In this document: piece by piece, positions 36,760-49,095 of the stretch
How the letters are laid out: each line of letters opens with the position of its first letter
How positions within the stretch are numbered: position 1 is the stretch's first letter
Assembly: GCF_005239225.2 (NCBI RefSeq)
Contig: NC_133299.1
Coordinates: forward strand, 13,937,154-14,001,153
DNA: 64,000 bases
Origin: Populus alba
Taxonomy: Eukaryota > Streptophyta > Magnoliopsida > Malpighiales > Salicaceae
Reading direction: 5' to 3'
Notes under the pieces: generated by a model
What the model was told of the DNA's origin: nothing
Seen by the model: the letters and a program-made list of their open reading frames with translations, nothing else
Databases searched by the model: none
Position numbers and translations under genes: made by a program

Positions 36760-37110
36760 CGGGATCTTCCTCGGCGCGCGGCAAGGGCTCAAGTGCACAG
36801 CTGGATCTTGATTTCATCGAAGTGGAAACTTGAAAAGTAGTCGGACCCTCGAAAAAGTCAATCTCTTTGTCCTCTCCAACACACTCCGAGGAGAAGAAAA
36901 TTATAATAATTGCTGGAATTACGTATCGTCAAGGTTAAGTATAAGAGGAATAACAGGATATGCTTCACACGTATCTAGGATTTTGGGGATTGAGAATCTG
37001 GGATACCTCCTTAACTCGTCCAGTTTTGGCAAATACAAAATTCATCGCATTTACATCGAAGCAGCAGACAGCGGCTGAGGAGTCAACAACGGATGGTCTA
37101 CTAACTAATG
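36760..37110. other. Unexplained less AT-rich island
   Basis: GGGATCTTCCTCGGCGCGCG and the following ~330 bases have a composition unlike the flanks. A 82-codon open frame (36830-37078, +, no ATG start) shows no motif I recognise, though GTCAAGGTTAAGT looks like a possible splice donor. It could be a decayed exon or leader of a lost gene. Confidence 0.3.
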
Positions 37111-37587
37111 CTTGCGATTTCTAATAGAATTCTTTTGGCTGTTTTTTTTTTATTATTATTATTAATCTTCGGGTTAATTATGCGTACCTCGATTAATTTC
37201 ACTTAGTTCTAAAATTAATAATATAAATCTTCAATGACTATTATATTAGTAACCACATAACTCGAACATTACATTATAGAGAGAGCAACCCCCATTGAAT
37301 TCTTAGACTATATTTGTTTTTTTGGTTGGTGTGATAAATGTTTTAATCTAATTATATATTTAAAAATATTTGGTTTACTATGTTTAATATAATTTTGTAT
37401 GGGTTTTATTAAAAAATTTTGTTTTAAAATATTGGTTAAAAATTTTATAATTTTTAAAAACTTAAAAACTATTATAATATCTAGCAGACACTCAACTCCG
37501 AATTCTCAAAATGAAAAGTTGGGATATAGGGATGAGTAAAGCTACTATCATTGTTGTGTAATTGAAATTAACTTGTCATTCGAACCT

Positions 37588-37592
37588 TTCCA
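37588..37592. repeat. Target-site duplication of the gag-only LTR element, left
   Basis: TTCCA immediately outside the LTR, identical to 40035-40039. Confidence 0.85.
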
Positions 37593-37832
37593 TGTTATAA
37601 AAAACATATACACAAAGGCTTTTATTCATTGATATTCAACATTCTTTTAAACACTTTCTTACAATTTTGCAAGTATTTACCCTTATATTTTTAGGAATAT
37701 TGCAAGCTCTTACTATCATAATCTAATAAGGATTATAAGTAATTAATTCAACAAGGATAATTAATTAGTCTAACACAAATCTTTTTTACATAATGATTAT
37801 TTCTTACACCAGATTCTAACTAATATTTAACA
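37593..37832 (-). repeat. 3' LTR of the gag-only element
   Basis: 240 bp. On the minus strand it begins TGTTAAATATTAG and ends TATAACA. Shared with the other LTR: TTGTGTTAGACT, TTATGATAGT, GTTTAAAAGAATGTTGAATA. Confidence 0.85.
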
Positions 37833-39777
37833 ATCATTCTCTTGAATAGATTTTCTTAGACAGTCACTTTAACAATAAAAAACTTTAATTTGTTTTAACC
37901 TTGTTTTGAACATCCATCCAATAGTCTTTTATCATTTTAAAAGCTTTGTCAATTCCCACATGTTTTTTTTAATTATATCAATATAAGAATAGAGCAGAAT
38001 GAGCAAATAGATCATTAGATTGTTTGATTTTGGTTATCTTATAATCACTCTTTCAAGCTAGTTTTTTTCTAACACATTGTAATCATTAATCATTTTATAG
38101 TGATGTTATAAGTTAGATTTGATCATTTACTAGTTAAAGTACATTTTTCATAGGCTTCTCCCTTTCGAAAGCAACTCTTCCAACTCTTTTTCTCTTAGAG
38201 AAGCAATACATTGAAGTTTGCTTTTGTTTTCTAGCTCAAAAGCTTTCTATTTATCGTTGTAATAACTTTCTATCTCTTTATGCTTTTTTATCAACACAAC
38301 TCTTCAATCCCCTCTTTTACATCTCAATACCTAACAATAAGTATACATGTTCATTCTGAATCCCGTTGACCTATTCATAGTGTTATTGCTCCATTTTATT
38401 TATGAAATCTTCACGTTCATGATTAAATGACTCAACACCTTACTTATGTTAATCTTGTATTGCTTTAATCTCTAGTATAAGGTTATGATGCTCATCTTTA
38501 AGCAACCTATAAACAACTTCTTTGTCCTCAATCACATGTTCTTCCTTCCTTAGATCTCCTATTTCATTTTAAATATTTCCTTTTTATTTTTCAGTTTATC
38601 TTCGTCGGCCATAAGTTCTAGCTTCATAGCCTAAAAAGTGTCTAAGTACCATAAAGCTTGTTAATTTTTCTTTTTCATATAATAATACATCAATAAAGAT
38701 GTTTCTTCTTCCTTTTCTGTAGTATGGATTGCTAAAAACAAAGTCTTAGAAGCATATTTATTAGTCTTTATAAATTTTATGTGCGTCTTCCCATTATCTG
38801 AGTTTTTTAATCAGTAGTCGCACTGATATGATCAAGTTTTTTGCAAGGAAGATATTGAATATAAGACTTACAATCTTTTTTAAAGTGATCGTACTTTTGA
38901 AATTTATGGCATTAGATTTGAGACTTGTTATTCTTATTTGCATCTTCACTACCTCTATTATTTATAATTATAATGTATCCTTCTTGCTGATCAAATCTGT
39001 TATTTATTTGACCTTTGCCTCCACTATTTTGACTACATTGATTGTGCTTAATCTTGTTTAAGATTTCTTTTTTTAGTCATCATGTTTAATTGAGATTGCA
39101 ATGTTTTTTTAGTGGCTACCGCAAACTTCTTCGAATTCAAGCAATGTTCATGAAATGCTAATAAACCTTGTAATTCATTAATTAATATTTCACTCAAATC
39201 TTTTGATTATTCAATAGTTACTATCATGTACTTAGGCGAAGTGTTAGACTTTAAAGACTTTTCTTTATAACTAGGAGATCTATCATTCTTTTCTTCATTG
39301 GCTTTCATATGATTAACTAATTTTTGTGTTCCCTATCATTGTTTTTTTTTATTATTCAGATAAGTCCAAATTATATGCATAAAGTTTGCAACTTTTACCA
39401 TTTTTGCCTTGTCTGAAACTTTGTAAGATTTGTCTAAAACATCTAAAGCTTCTTTTGCAGTTTTAAAATGCACAATATTCTTAAAAATAGATATCCACCT
39501 TTTGAAAGATGTGATATCAAGCTTTTTTAATTTTTTTTCTTGGCTTGATTTGCTTCTTACATATTCACTAACTTTAGAACTTTATTTTTGACAACATCCT
39601 AAGCATCAATATACCAACAAAAAAGATTGCATTTGAATTTTTCAGGGTTCAAAGTTGTTTTTGCTATCAAATTTGAATAATGAACAATCTATAAATTTTG
39701 TATTAAAACTCATTCTTTTATTTGAATGGCTCCGCTACCAATTGTTAAAAACACTAAATCCAAGCTTTGATACCAGT

Positions 39778-40034
39778 TGTTATAAACAAAAACACACAAG
39801 TATTTAACCTCTCGGTTGCATATTCATTTATATTCAACATTCTTTTAAATACACTTTCATAAAATTTTAAATATATTAGCTCTTATATTTATATAAAGAT
39901 CACAAACTCTGACTATCATAATTCATAAGGATTCTAGCTAACTAATTTAATAAGGGTTAAAATTAAAAAGTCTAACACAATTTTTTTTTAGACAAAGATT
40001 CCTCCTTGAACTAGAATTCTAATAATATCTAACA
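39778..40034 (-). repeat. 5' LTR of the gag-only element
   Basis: 257 bp. On the minus strand it begins TGTTAGATATTATTAGAATT and ends TATAACA, directly followed by AC and the primer binding site. Confidence 0.85.
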
Positions 40035-40039
40035 TTCCA
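40035..40039. repeat. Target-site duplication of the gag-only LTR element, right
   Basis: TTCCA, identical to 37588-37592. Confidence 0.85.
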
Positions 40040-40639
40040 TCATGATAATGTACTCCATCTTTATCATATTATGATTTTGTTTTTTGGTTATAGCTAAGAA
40101 ATCCACATGCATAACCAACTTTGATCAATAAAATAGCAAACTTATTTAGCAACTAAATAGAAATTTTAAAAGTTTTAATTCACTTTTTATCTATTCCCTT
40201 TGCAATACTTAGGCCTTATTTATTTTATAGAAAATGGTTTCCTGAAAATTAAATTTTAAACTTTTCAGTGTTTGTTTATCATTAAAAATGCTAGTTAATG
40301 GAAAATATTTTCCAGCAAAAAAAAAAAAATCTAATTTGGTTTTCAGAGAAGTATTTTCCTTTTATTTTGAGCAAAAAACATTTTCTAAAGAGTTGTAAAA
40401 ATTTCAAAAATACATTTTTATTTATTAATTATTTAAAATTTAATCCTCAAACTTTTGATTGCTATATATTGTGTTTTGAATCATTTGTTTTTAATTTCAT
40501 CTCTTAAAATTTGATTTTTATACTAATTTTGGTCATAATTATTTTTATTGTTATTTATTTTTCTCTTATTCTTTTTTTAATTGAGATTTTTTATCTATCA
40601 AATTTGATACTTATTCTTTTTATTTTTATTTGTTTTATT

Positions 40640-41095
40640 TAAAATAATTTATGAAGGCAATATTTTTTTTTTCAATTTCATTTTTTTTTTATATATTTTT
40701 CAAGATTTGGTATTAATTCTTTTAATTGCTATTTTTTTTTTTTGAAATAATTTATAAAATTAGATTTTTTTTTTAATTTCATCATATTTTAACTTTTTTG
40801 TCTATTAGATTTGGTACTCATTCCTCTAATAAACTTGAAAAAATATATATATTAATAAGTTATTTTCATCTTATGTTTAATGTCATATTTAAACACTGAA
40901 AAGTATTTTCCAACTTCTTTTAAATAATTTATGAAATTAGAGTTTTTTTATTTCATCATCTTTCAATTCTTTTATCTGTCATATTTATTATTCATTTTTT
41001 TAATAAACTTGAAAATGAAACATTAATAAGTTATTTTTTATTTTATTTTTAATGTCATATTTAAATATTAAAAAAATATTTTTCAATTTATTTTT
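40640..41095. repeat. ~175 bp tandem repeat array (two clear units, one diverged)
   Basis: Units at about 40740-40915 and 40916-41090 share AATAATTTATAAAATTAGA/AATAATTTATGAAATTAGA, TTTCATCAT, AATAAACTTGAAAA, ATTAATAAGTTATTTT and TGTCATATTTAAA. A more diverged third unit seems to lie at about 40640-40735. Flanking GGAAAATATTTTCC palindromes suggest the whole of 40200-41160 is one repetitive element. Confidence 0.65.
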
Positions 41096-41684
41096 TATAA
41101 TATTATTAAATATTAAAAAATAATTATCTTTATAAAAACCACTTCCCAAGAACAATTATTTTCAGCAGGCTGTTAGTGATGTTTTTCAAACATATGGGGC
41201 GTAGTTCGTATGACCATAATAAATAAAGCGTCTGACGATTCATCGTTGAATTCCAAACCAAACTACTAAGGAAGTAAGGAACCTATGAATCTCAATCCGT
41301 ATAATGCGATCTATTGTCTCTTCTCCAACTGCTGGTATCGACAAATGTCAATAGCCATATACTTTGTTCAATTTTCCGTACTGCCAGAGAAATACATGGT
41401 AGAGAACAACAAACGACGTTGCATTTTGCAAGATTTAATAATTTTTTGAAAACTGTGATGATTTTTTTAAAAAAAACTCTATATTTATAAGTTCACTGTA
41501 TCCCAATTTGTTTGGTTGGGCAGGAACGGTTCACTAAAAATTTTAATTTTTTTTTAATTATAATATATTTTAATTATAAAACTTTAACTCAAACTTTATT
41601 TAAAAAAAAAAAATATTCGAAACTTGAATCAACTATCATTGTGATGAAATTTAATATGTTTGTGTAATTAACAAGGTTTTGATC

Positions 41685-41805
41685 AAAATTTTAATTAATT
41701 TTAGATTTTTTTATGTAATTATATTAAAAATAATTTTTTTAAAAAAATATTAATTTAATATATTTATAAATAAAAATACTTCAAAAAATACACACCACCC
41801 GAATC
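41685..41805. repeat. MITE-like dispersed element, truncated copy
   Basis: Contains TTATATTAAAAATAATTTTT and AATATATTTATAAATAAAAA, and ends with the cytosine-rich CACACCACCCGAA. Confidence 0.4.
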
Positions 41806-42954
41806 TTGAAATTTACCTAACTCTTGATTTTTTTATTAGGCTGAAGACTTGAAGGGGCTAGCATGTGGCCCTAGAGTCATGAATCGCACAGGCACAGCTA
41901 GCTCGTGAGAAGGCAAACCTCTGACCGCCACGTGGTGTATTTAGAATGAACCAGAGGACGTGTGGTGAACACGACGAGATCACAGCACTTCTCACCAAGA
42001 CCGGCCTTGCTGTCTGTGGCTGGTTTTGGGCTTAAAGATTATGATATAAAAAAATATCACATATAATTTTTTAATTAAAAAAACTTAATATTTATTTATT
42101 TTTGAACTTGTTAGAATTTAAGAATAAATATTATTTAATAATTATAACATATTTTAATAATTAGTACTCAAATTAATGATATTAAAAGTAAATTCAATAT
42201 CTGAATCAATTAAGTTATATTCTTTAAAATTAAAAATAAAATTATTTTAATTCCTCATAAAGCAGCCAGTAAATTGATTAAATAAACAATTTCTTAAGAA
42301 AAGTACAGCACGTGAGCAGTGAGGTATACTTTAACTCTCAAACAAAATTATCATCAAACATTGCTATAATTATGAAGGAAGAACAATTGTTTCATTATTA
42401 TTAAAAAAATAAAGTCAACATTATAGGAACTTTTGATAATCTATTCCACCAACTTTTTTGCCTTTGAGTTGGGTTTTGCCGTCAGACTTTACTTTCAAGT
42501 TAGAATTCGAAGTTTTCTCCTTTGATGGATTTGTAAGCGCCAATGCCTTTTGTTTTGTGTTTTCCCCTATTGAAAAAGAATTAAGCTACAACTCTACTAA
42601 AAAGATAGGTATTTTTTCTTAACTTTTACGTTTAAATATTGAAATCAATTTGAGTCAATATGAAAAATACAATCTTAAGATTATAGAAAAAATTAAATTT
42701 AATTAATGTATAAACATATTCGATTATAATATTTTTTTTAAAAAATAAAAAACTAAGAAAGCAAGTTATACTCAAAGAATGTGTTTGTTTTTGAGGTAGT
42801 AATTATGGCTGTGATTTGAAAAAAATAAATTTTTAAAAAGTATGGTTAGATGTAGTTAGTTGGATTTAGATATATGTTTAATAAAAATTATGGTTAAGAT
42901 TTTATGTGCAGCAAAAAATATGTATAAAATATTTGATAATTATGTGGTTGCGGT

Positions 42955-43135
42955 TGCTTTTCAAAATGTTTTTTATTTGGAAATACATTAAGATAATTTT
43001 TTTTATTTTTAAAAAATTATTTTTGATATCAGCGCATTAAAATGATTTGAAAAAATTAAAAAAAATTAATTTGAAGTAAAAAATTTAATTTTTTCAAAAG
43101 CGCTTTTGAAAAGCAAAAATAAACAAAGTTTTACG
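42955..43135. repeat. MITE-like dispersed element, best-preserved copy
   Basis: Starts GCTTTTCAAAATGTTTTT and ends GCGCTTTTGAAAAGCAAAAA, so the ends form an imperfect terminal inverted repeat (GCTTTTCAAAA). The core is TTTGATATCAGCGCATTAAA. No coding capacity. Confidence 0.65.
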
Positions 43136-43509
43136 AAATTCAATTACAAAAACATGTAAAAACCGCTTCTCAAAAATTATGTTTCAAACTCAATTTTTTA
43201 GTGGACCCTACAGTAAAAAACATAGTTTAGTATGTTACCAAACAACTTATTACATTTTTTACATTGCAAACACAAAAGTTGCAAGTAAACAAACGCAGCC
43301 TAAGTAATACAACTTATTCTATATTAAATCATAAGTTAAATAGATTAATCTAGTTGTTTTTTTAATTCAAATAATATAAATATCTTATTTTTAAATTTAA
43401 ATCAAACTAAAATTTAATTTATCATTTTAAATCAACTAATTTTTTTTTTAACTCAATTCAAGTAAGGGGACAAGATCTTATATCAACTCCATGTATCAAG
43501 TTTTGTTTG

Positions 43510-43690
43510 GTCACCATTTTCAAAATACAGTTAAAATTATATTTTTTTAAAATTTTAAATTTTTTATTTAAAATTATTTTTTATATATTTTTTAAATTGT
43601 TTTAATATACTAATATAAAAAATAATTATTAAAAATAAAAAATATTATTTTAATATAATTCTAAATAAAAATATATTTTAAAAAATAAAA
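43510..43690. repeat. MITE-like dispersed element, degenerate copy
   Basis: Core ATTGTTTTAATATACTAATA, then AAATATTATTTTAATATAAT. The ends are eroded. Confidence 0.45.
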
Positions 43691-45442
43691 TCCTGTACAC
43701 TACAAGACACCCATTTTTGTACTATCATAATTTGAATGAAAAGTGCAATGATCTCAATCCTACGGCCAGGAATTCTCTATCGAACACATGCCCCATGAAT
43801 CATTGAGAAGGGGTACCCTAAAGGCCTGCAAATCCAGCTGCCATTACTGCGTCATAAATCGTTTTGACAGATGGTGTCATTAATATCATGTCCAATAGGC
43901 ATGATGACTCCACCTTTCTTTAGATTGGATTTTATTTCCGAGAGAGAGGACCACGTCCCAAGTTTACCTTTTGGACTAATATGCCCTCGCCACCCCCCTT
44001 TATTCTCACTTTCAGAGGTGAAAATTACTCCAGTTAATTTTTCTACAATCTTCCCAATTAAAATTCCCTTCCTCGATACCTAATCATTAATTTATGAACA
44101 AGTGATTTGAGCTTCACATTTTAAGACTAGTTTCTTAGTATAATTATTATTTATTTATTAATAATATTTTAATTTAAATATTATAGCATAAAGTATAACT
44201 ACATGTCAAATAATTTTTTCTCTCTATCATATAGTCATTGATAATTTGAATAAGATTTAAAAATCTTTTCAAATCTAATTTCACCTTACACAAGAATTTA
44301 CAATCAATTTATTTGAGAACATGTTGAATATTTTTTCTAATTCACATAGGATGATGAATCATTTCTTAATTAATCAAATACTTTTATATAGTTCTTGTTA
44401 TACCCAAAATCTGCTCGTTTGTTACCGTTGATTAGAATAACGTATAGCAAGATCAAAGCATAACATTTTCTATATAAGATAACTTAGTGTTTCAAGTTTA
44501 AGGATCACTTAAATAATCATCACGTGAGCCTTTCCATACACACGAGTAATCTCTCCATATGAAATTTTTATGCAGTTTCGTTCAGTGTACAAGTCATTTG
44601 ACAAGCACTTACATATTAGTTATATGCTCCCATACCTCAGCTTACAAGAATAATTGTTTTCTTTTATAAAACAAAAGGCATAATATGTACTAGTTTTAAC
44701 AGCTTTAATTAATATTCATTCTTAGCAGAGCACTGACAATGAATATTTAGGAATAATATTTTAATGCAATAAAAATCATATAATTATAATAATTTTATAA
44801 TTTTTTTTACAAAGTCTTTTTATCCGCAAACTTTATTTTTATTCTAGATTCATCAATCAAATATTAGAATCTTTAATTAAATATTTGATGAATATTAAAG
44901 ATAAATAAAGTCTTCATTAAAATTAAATATATTTACATGAATAAAGTCAATGTCATGTGTAATCAAACTGATTGGCTACAAGGTATATATATATTGTCAA
45001 TCCCATCACGAGAATTAATACCGCATTATGCACACCATTATTTTTAGACCATTTAGATGTCTATTTAACACATGCAACTTAAAATAGTATAATGCATTTC
45101 ATTGTTCATGTAATCCCATTTGACAGAACTTCACATGTGTCACTCAAATTATCCTTCTATGTACAAATACATAAGCATGCAAGTCATAACCAATCTCTTA
45201 TACAAAAAATTATATCTACAATCCTATGTTATCATTAACTTGGTCCTACTAGTTCATTATTTCTTTTACATCCTAAGAGAATAAGGATTTCACAAGAAAA
45301 TATATAAAAATATGACATTAGTTAGACTTGTATAATGGCGGGCTCGTCTATACACAATAAGATACTCTAGGCACACAAAGTCATTTGAATCTTTTTAATA
45401 TTTTTATAATCTATCTATCCACATCTAAGTATAGTGGAAACC

Positions 45443-45466
45443 ATATATATATATATATATATATAT
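45443..45466. repeat. (AT)n microsatellite
   Basis: AT run of about 24 bp. Confidence 0.9.
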
Positions 45467-47027
45467 TGTATTTTGTTATTTTTTTTATTGTCATTTTCAT
45501 AATTTAACAATTTTAGGTACCTTACCTCTTTTCCTTAGGTTTCTTTTCAGGACAAAAACCAAACAATAAGGCTTTGGGATTGAATATGACTCATCTTATA
45601 CAAGGGATGATACCCTTTGAGGGGTTTTACATGTCATGAATTTAGTCAATCTTGGCAAATGTTTTATAAAGACCAACATACACTATAAATTTCTCTAAAA
45701 TGATCTAAAATCCTTCTCTAGGTCTCCATAATCATGTATCTTTAAAAATATCATGGATCCTTTTATATGTCTTAATGATTAGTTTTTCTCTAAAATGATA
45801 CAAGATTCTTATTTATGCTTTAGATCTTCGTGATCTCTCATCTCCAATGATATCCAAGACTTTTCTTCTTAAAATGCATTCTTAAACACATATAAAAGTA
45901 AAATTAAATCTTTTTACACTATTCTCTTATATTAATCTTTGATTGCTCCTTTTAATAGATATAACTCAAGGGACAATCCCCATCATGCATAATCTAACAA
46001 CTTAAAAAGACCTAAAACCATTGTTTTTAGAGCGGAAAAATAACAATAAAAGGCACCATATTGCTTTTAGAATGGAAAAACAATTCACACATTAGCAGAA
46101 CCATGATGAAAAATCATAACAAACACTCAAATTTACTCGATTAATGAGGTTTACCTCCTAAAAAAGACATAATGCTACTTTCACACTCAATCCTAAGATA
46201 AAACCCTATTTTGAAGGCCTTATTGCTAGTATATATAACTTGACCCAAGTATCAATAACATTTTTACTAATCAAATTAGCCTCCTTTAATGTCAAGGAAT
46301 ATCTCTCACATTGCCACCTTCACACATTATTGTTTTAAATGGCAAATCGTATTTGACAAGACTTATTAACTCTTATTTGGATTGAGAATACATTGACTAT
46401 AAATAAATTGCAGGGTTTCAACCTAGATCCCAAGATCAATTGGCTTTAATGCTACCTTGGGTAGCACAAACAACCCTACAGTTCCAATGATAGTTGATCT
46501 TCTTGACAAGTTTAATAAATCATTTTAAATTGCTGAAAGCACTTTTAATACATAAAAGACTTGAGATTTTCTTAAACGATGAACATCCTTAACCAAGCCC
46601 ACTAGGAACATCCAAAGCACCATGATCAACATATAAAGATATCAAGAACCCTACGACTAGACTCTCATAAATTTTAATAGGTTGAACTCAAAGCTAACAT
46701 CAACGCTTTCATCTTGAGATCATTTATCTCTTAAGTAGTCCCTCAACATAGGTATCATTCTTTTACTTAATTCTAAAAATCCATGCATGATAGGGGAAAA
46801 CCCCTCTCACCTCTAAGATCAATACTAATATCTTTCTCTTTTTTTTGTTCGTGTTAGGCAATATTTCTTATCTAACAAAATGACCAACTCTTATATAACT
46901 CAAGATAGTTTTTAGTTTGTAGAGATTATATGTTCCCAACTAGGTTCCTGAAACCTATTAGCTATGATGCTACCCGAGACATCATGTTTAATAAATAGAT
47001 AGGTAATGGTAATAATGGAAATTAAAA

Positions 47028-47210
47028 TGATAAGTCTAAGAAAGGGCTTAGGAGTCCCCTATTCTTGGAGACATTCCATAAGACATGATCCAATATTACT
47101 GCTTAAATCTGACTTTGGCCACCAACATTCTATATGATTGGTTCTCAACATTTAATGCCAAGGTATTAACTCATTACCAATTATCATTTAAACATGCAAC
47201 CTATTACTTC
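47028..47210. repeat. Diverged direct duplication, copy 1
   Basis: Shares TGATAAGTCTAAG/TGATAGGTCTAAG, GGCCACCAAC, GATTGGT and CATTTAAACAT, in order, with 47380-47555. Confidence 0.75.
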
Positions 47211-47379
47211 ATGCAAATGGGTATGACCCATTGGTATATATAAATTCCCCATTACTTCATATATGCTTCTTTAAGGAGTTTTCTTTTGACAGAAGTTTTT
47301 ATGTCACTATGACTCAGAGGAAACCAATGATGGTGTCAAAAAAATATTCTTTACCAATCCTACTAATACCCAAGCCCAA

Positions 47380-47555
47380 AGTGATAGGTCTAAGATAAGG
47401 CCTAGGGGTCCCTTGATCTTGGATGCACTCTACAAGACAGGATCCAATGCTATTGCCCATGTTTTATTTTGGCCACCAACCCTCTACTTGATTGGTCCTC
47501 AATATTTAATGCTAAGATAATCCTTATCACTAGGTGTCATTTAAACATACAACAT
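47380..47555. repeat. Diverged direct duplication, copy 2
   Basis: Second copy of 47028-47210, about 350 bp downstream in the same orientation. Confidence 0.75.
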
Positions 47556-48048
47556 ATCTAAAACACAACCTCCATATGAAAATTTTAGATTTTTTCTTGA
47601 ATTTTTAATACAGAGAACCTTTTGCATGGACACCATTAGAACCCAAAAGACTACTTTTTTCTTTACAAACATTAATTTAAGCATCTAATAATCCCTAATG
47701 TTTTCATAATTTGTTTTCCAGGTATCTCAGAAGTTAAAATTCAACAACCACATTCAATTACTAAACCTCTAAGCTTAACAACCTATAAAAGGGAGGCTCA
47801 TAAACGTTATTAATAGGCTAAAAAGCACAACCTCCTCACCCATATCTCTTACTTGTAAAAACACAAGGATCGGCTAAGTTGTCATTAATTCAAGTATTTT
47901 TACAAAGCAGGAGAGCTAAGGTATTGACTTAGAGGTGCTGTTAATAATTTATGAAGCGAAGCATATTAAAAGATTTTATAATAAACTTGCTTTAATCATG
48001 CCTCATAACATTGAAATATTTTGGAAAAAAAAAAAAAACGAGTCGGTG

Positions 48049-48835
48049 CTAATATCCCAGTTGAATCCTGTAAGGGTATTTAGGGAAAGTACATTGACAA
48101 TCGCGAGGGGACTCTGAAATTCTGGTAAGCTTTCCTGCGCAGCTGCGCCTCTGTCCCTCTCCAGGCCTGGGAGGTGGGGGCTGGCTCATCATGCGACTGA
48201 AAAACCAGCAGCGAAGGCCCGGGAAGTAGAAAGTTAAAAACGAAGCCAGAGAAGCTGGTACAATTTCGAAGGCTTCCATATAAGAGTCAGTGAAAAGTTT
48301 TATTTCGGTAAGGAGTGTTGACAGAGTTTGGGATTTTCCCAAAAATGGCACCCCGCTATTAAACACTGGTTTTTGCAAGGAATTACTGGGTTTTCATCTC
48401 AAGAACAAGACATGTATTGTTCTTGCCAAGATCATCAATCATACACCGAACATTTTATAAATGGGACCTTACTATACGAGACTGAATAGTTTTTTGGCAC
48501 CATTTGCTTCAATTTTATTCCATGGGGGCAGGTATTGCTGGCTGCGAAGGCTGTGGCATGTGATTTTCAGTGGAAATCAATTCGAAATTTGTTCTCTGAG
48601 CATGAAAAGTTGGTGATAGTGGTTGGGCATTGTCAGATTGAGTGTTTCCAAATGTTATACAGAGTGAAATCAAGAATTTATTTCCATTGATTGCAATACA
48701 TGAGGTGTGTGTTGTCATATCAAGGTACATAAAGAGAATGTGTGGATGCGATGTATGCAAGGAGACTGTGGATGGTGTTTTTGGCAATGGAAGCAGTGGC
48801 TATAATGGCTGTGGCAGGAGCATTGAATAGGCATG
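48049..48835. other. Unexplained less AT-rich island with open frames
   Basis: About 48060-48400 carries a 109-codon minus-strand frame and 48515-48787 a 90-codon minus-strand frame. The plus strand of the second block also reads through (for example MYARRLWMVFLAMEAVAI). Composition is more gene-like than the flanks, but I recognise no domain and cannot join the frames with convincing splice sites. A decayed gene fragment is possible. Confidence 0.25.
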
Positions 48836-48949
48836 TAATGACTCGTCTTCGTACAAGATGATAATGCGGTTAAAGCAGTGTCTCGAGGAAATGTTATTTT
48901 CTGATCGGAAAATCTTGCCCAAAGATATCTTATTAGTAATACATCGATT

Positions 48950-49095
48950 TTATTGTTAGAATTTAATATAATATATATATATTTTATATCGTTTTAATAT
49001 GTTATATTAAAAATAATTTTTAAAAAATAAAAAAATATTATTAATATGTATTTCGGTATAAAAAAGTTATTTAAAAAGCAACCATTATCATACTA
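48950..49095. repeat. MITE-like dispersed element, copy
   Basis: Core TCGTTTTAATATGTTATATT, ending GTTATTTAAAAAGCAACCAT. Confidence 0.5.

Larger units (their letters stand above)
33945..37587. other. Intergenic, repeat-rich
   Basis: No functional gene seen. It contains a pair of ~77 bp direct repeats (35031-35107 and 35727-35803), SINE-like tRNA-head sequences between them, two MITE-like copies (36355-36550 and 36600-36755) and an unexplained less AT-rich island at about 36760-37110. The open frame at 33872-34213 (+) runs antisense through the pseudogene start and a poly-A tract and looks spurious. Confidence 0.4.
37593..40034 (-). mobile_element. Complete non-autonomous gag-only LTR retrotransposon (Copia-related)
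   Basis: A 2442 bp element with two direct LTRs, each bounded by TG...CA, and a perfect 5 bp target duplication (TTCCA on the plus strand). On the minus strand, the primer binding site TGGTATCAAAGC lies two bases inside the 5' LTR and resembles the initiator-Met tRNA PBS of Copia elements. A purine-rich AAGAGAATGA lies beside the 3' LTR. The ~1.95 kb interior encodes a decayed gag (about 39475-39352: TAKEALDVLDKSYKVSDKAK, the Copia gag block) and a degenerate CCHC knuckle (about 38911-38870: CHKFQKYDHFKKDC, with the second Cys replaced by Phe). No protease, integrase or reverse transcriptase is present. This is the layout of TR-GAG-type elements. LTRs differ considerably, so the insertion is old. 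Confidence 0.85.
41096..44099. other. Intergenic, repeat-rich, no gene seen
   Basis: MITE-like copies at 41685-41805, 42955-43135 and 43510-43690. A less AT-rich patch at about 41860-42020 contains a CACGTGG G-box-like site at about 41931-41937 but no adjacent coding region. About 43690-44090 is unique-looking sequence with a 70-codon frame lacking motifs. Confidence 0.4.
44100..47934. other. 3.8 kb without genes, probable degenerate LTR-retroelement DNA
   Basis: No intact frame. A diverged direct duplication lies at 47028-47210 / 47380-47555. About 47780-47940 (ACCTATAAAAGGGAGGCTCA, ACTTGTAAAAACACAAGGAT, TATTGACTTAGAGGTG) looks like the promoter and 3' end of a Gypsy-type plant LTR. Pairs such as GCTACCTTGGGTAGC and GCTACCCGAGAC (near 46450 and 46970) hint at further internal duplication. 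The element class is inference; I could not find two matching LTR boundaries. Confidence 0.35.

Noticed and set aside
38828..39061. 77-codon plus-strand frame rich in Ile/Leu
   Set aside because: Lies within the gag-only retroelement, antisense to its degenerate zinc knuckle.
41860..42020. GC-richer patch with CACGTGG
   Set aside because: It could be a promoter fragment, but no gene lies downstream on either strand within a reasonable distance, so no regulatory call was made.
43871..44083. 70-codon plus-strand frame
   Set aside because: No motif and no conserved features; the region is intergenic by every other sign.
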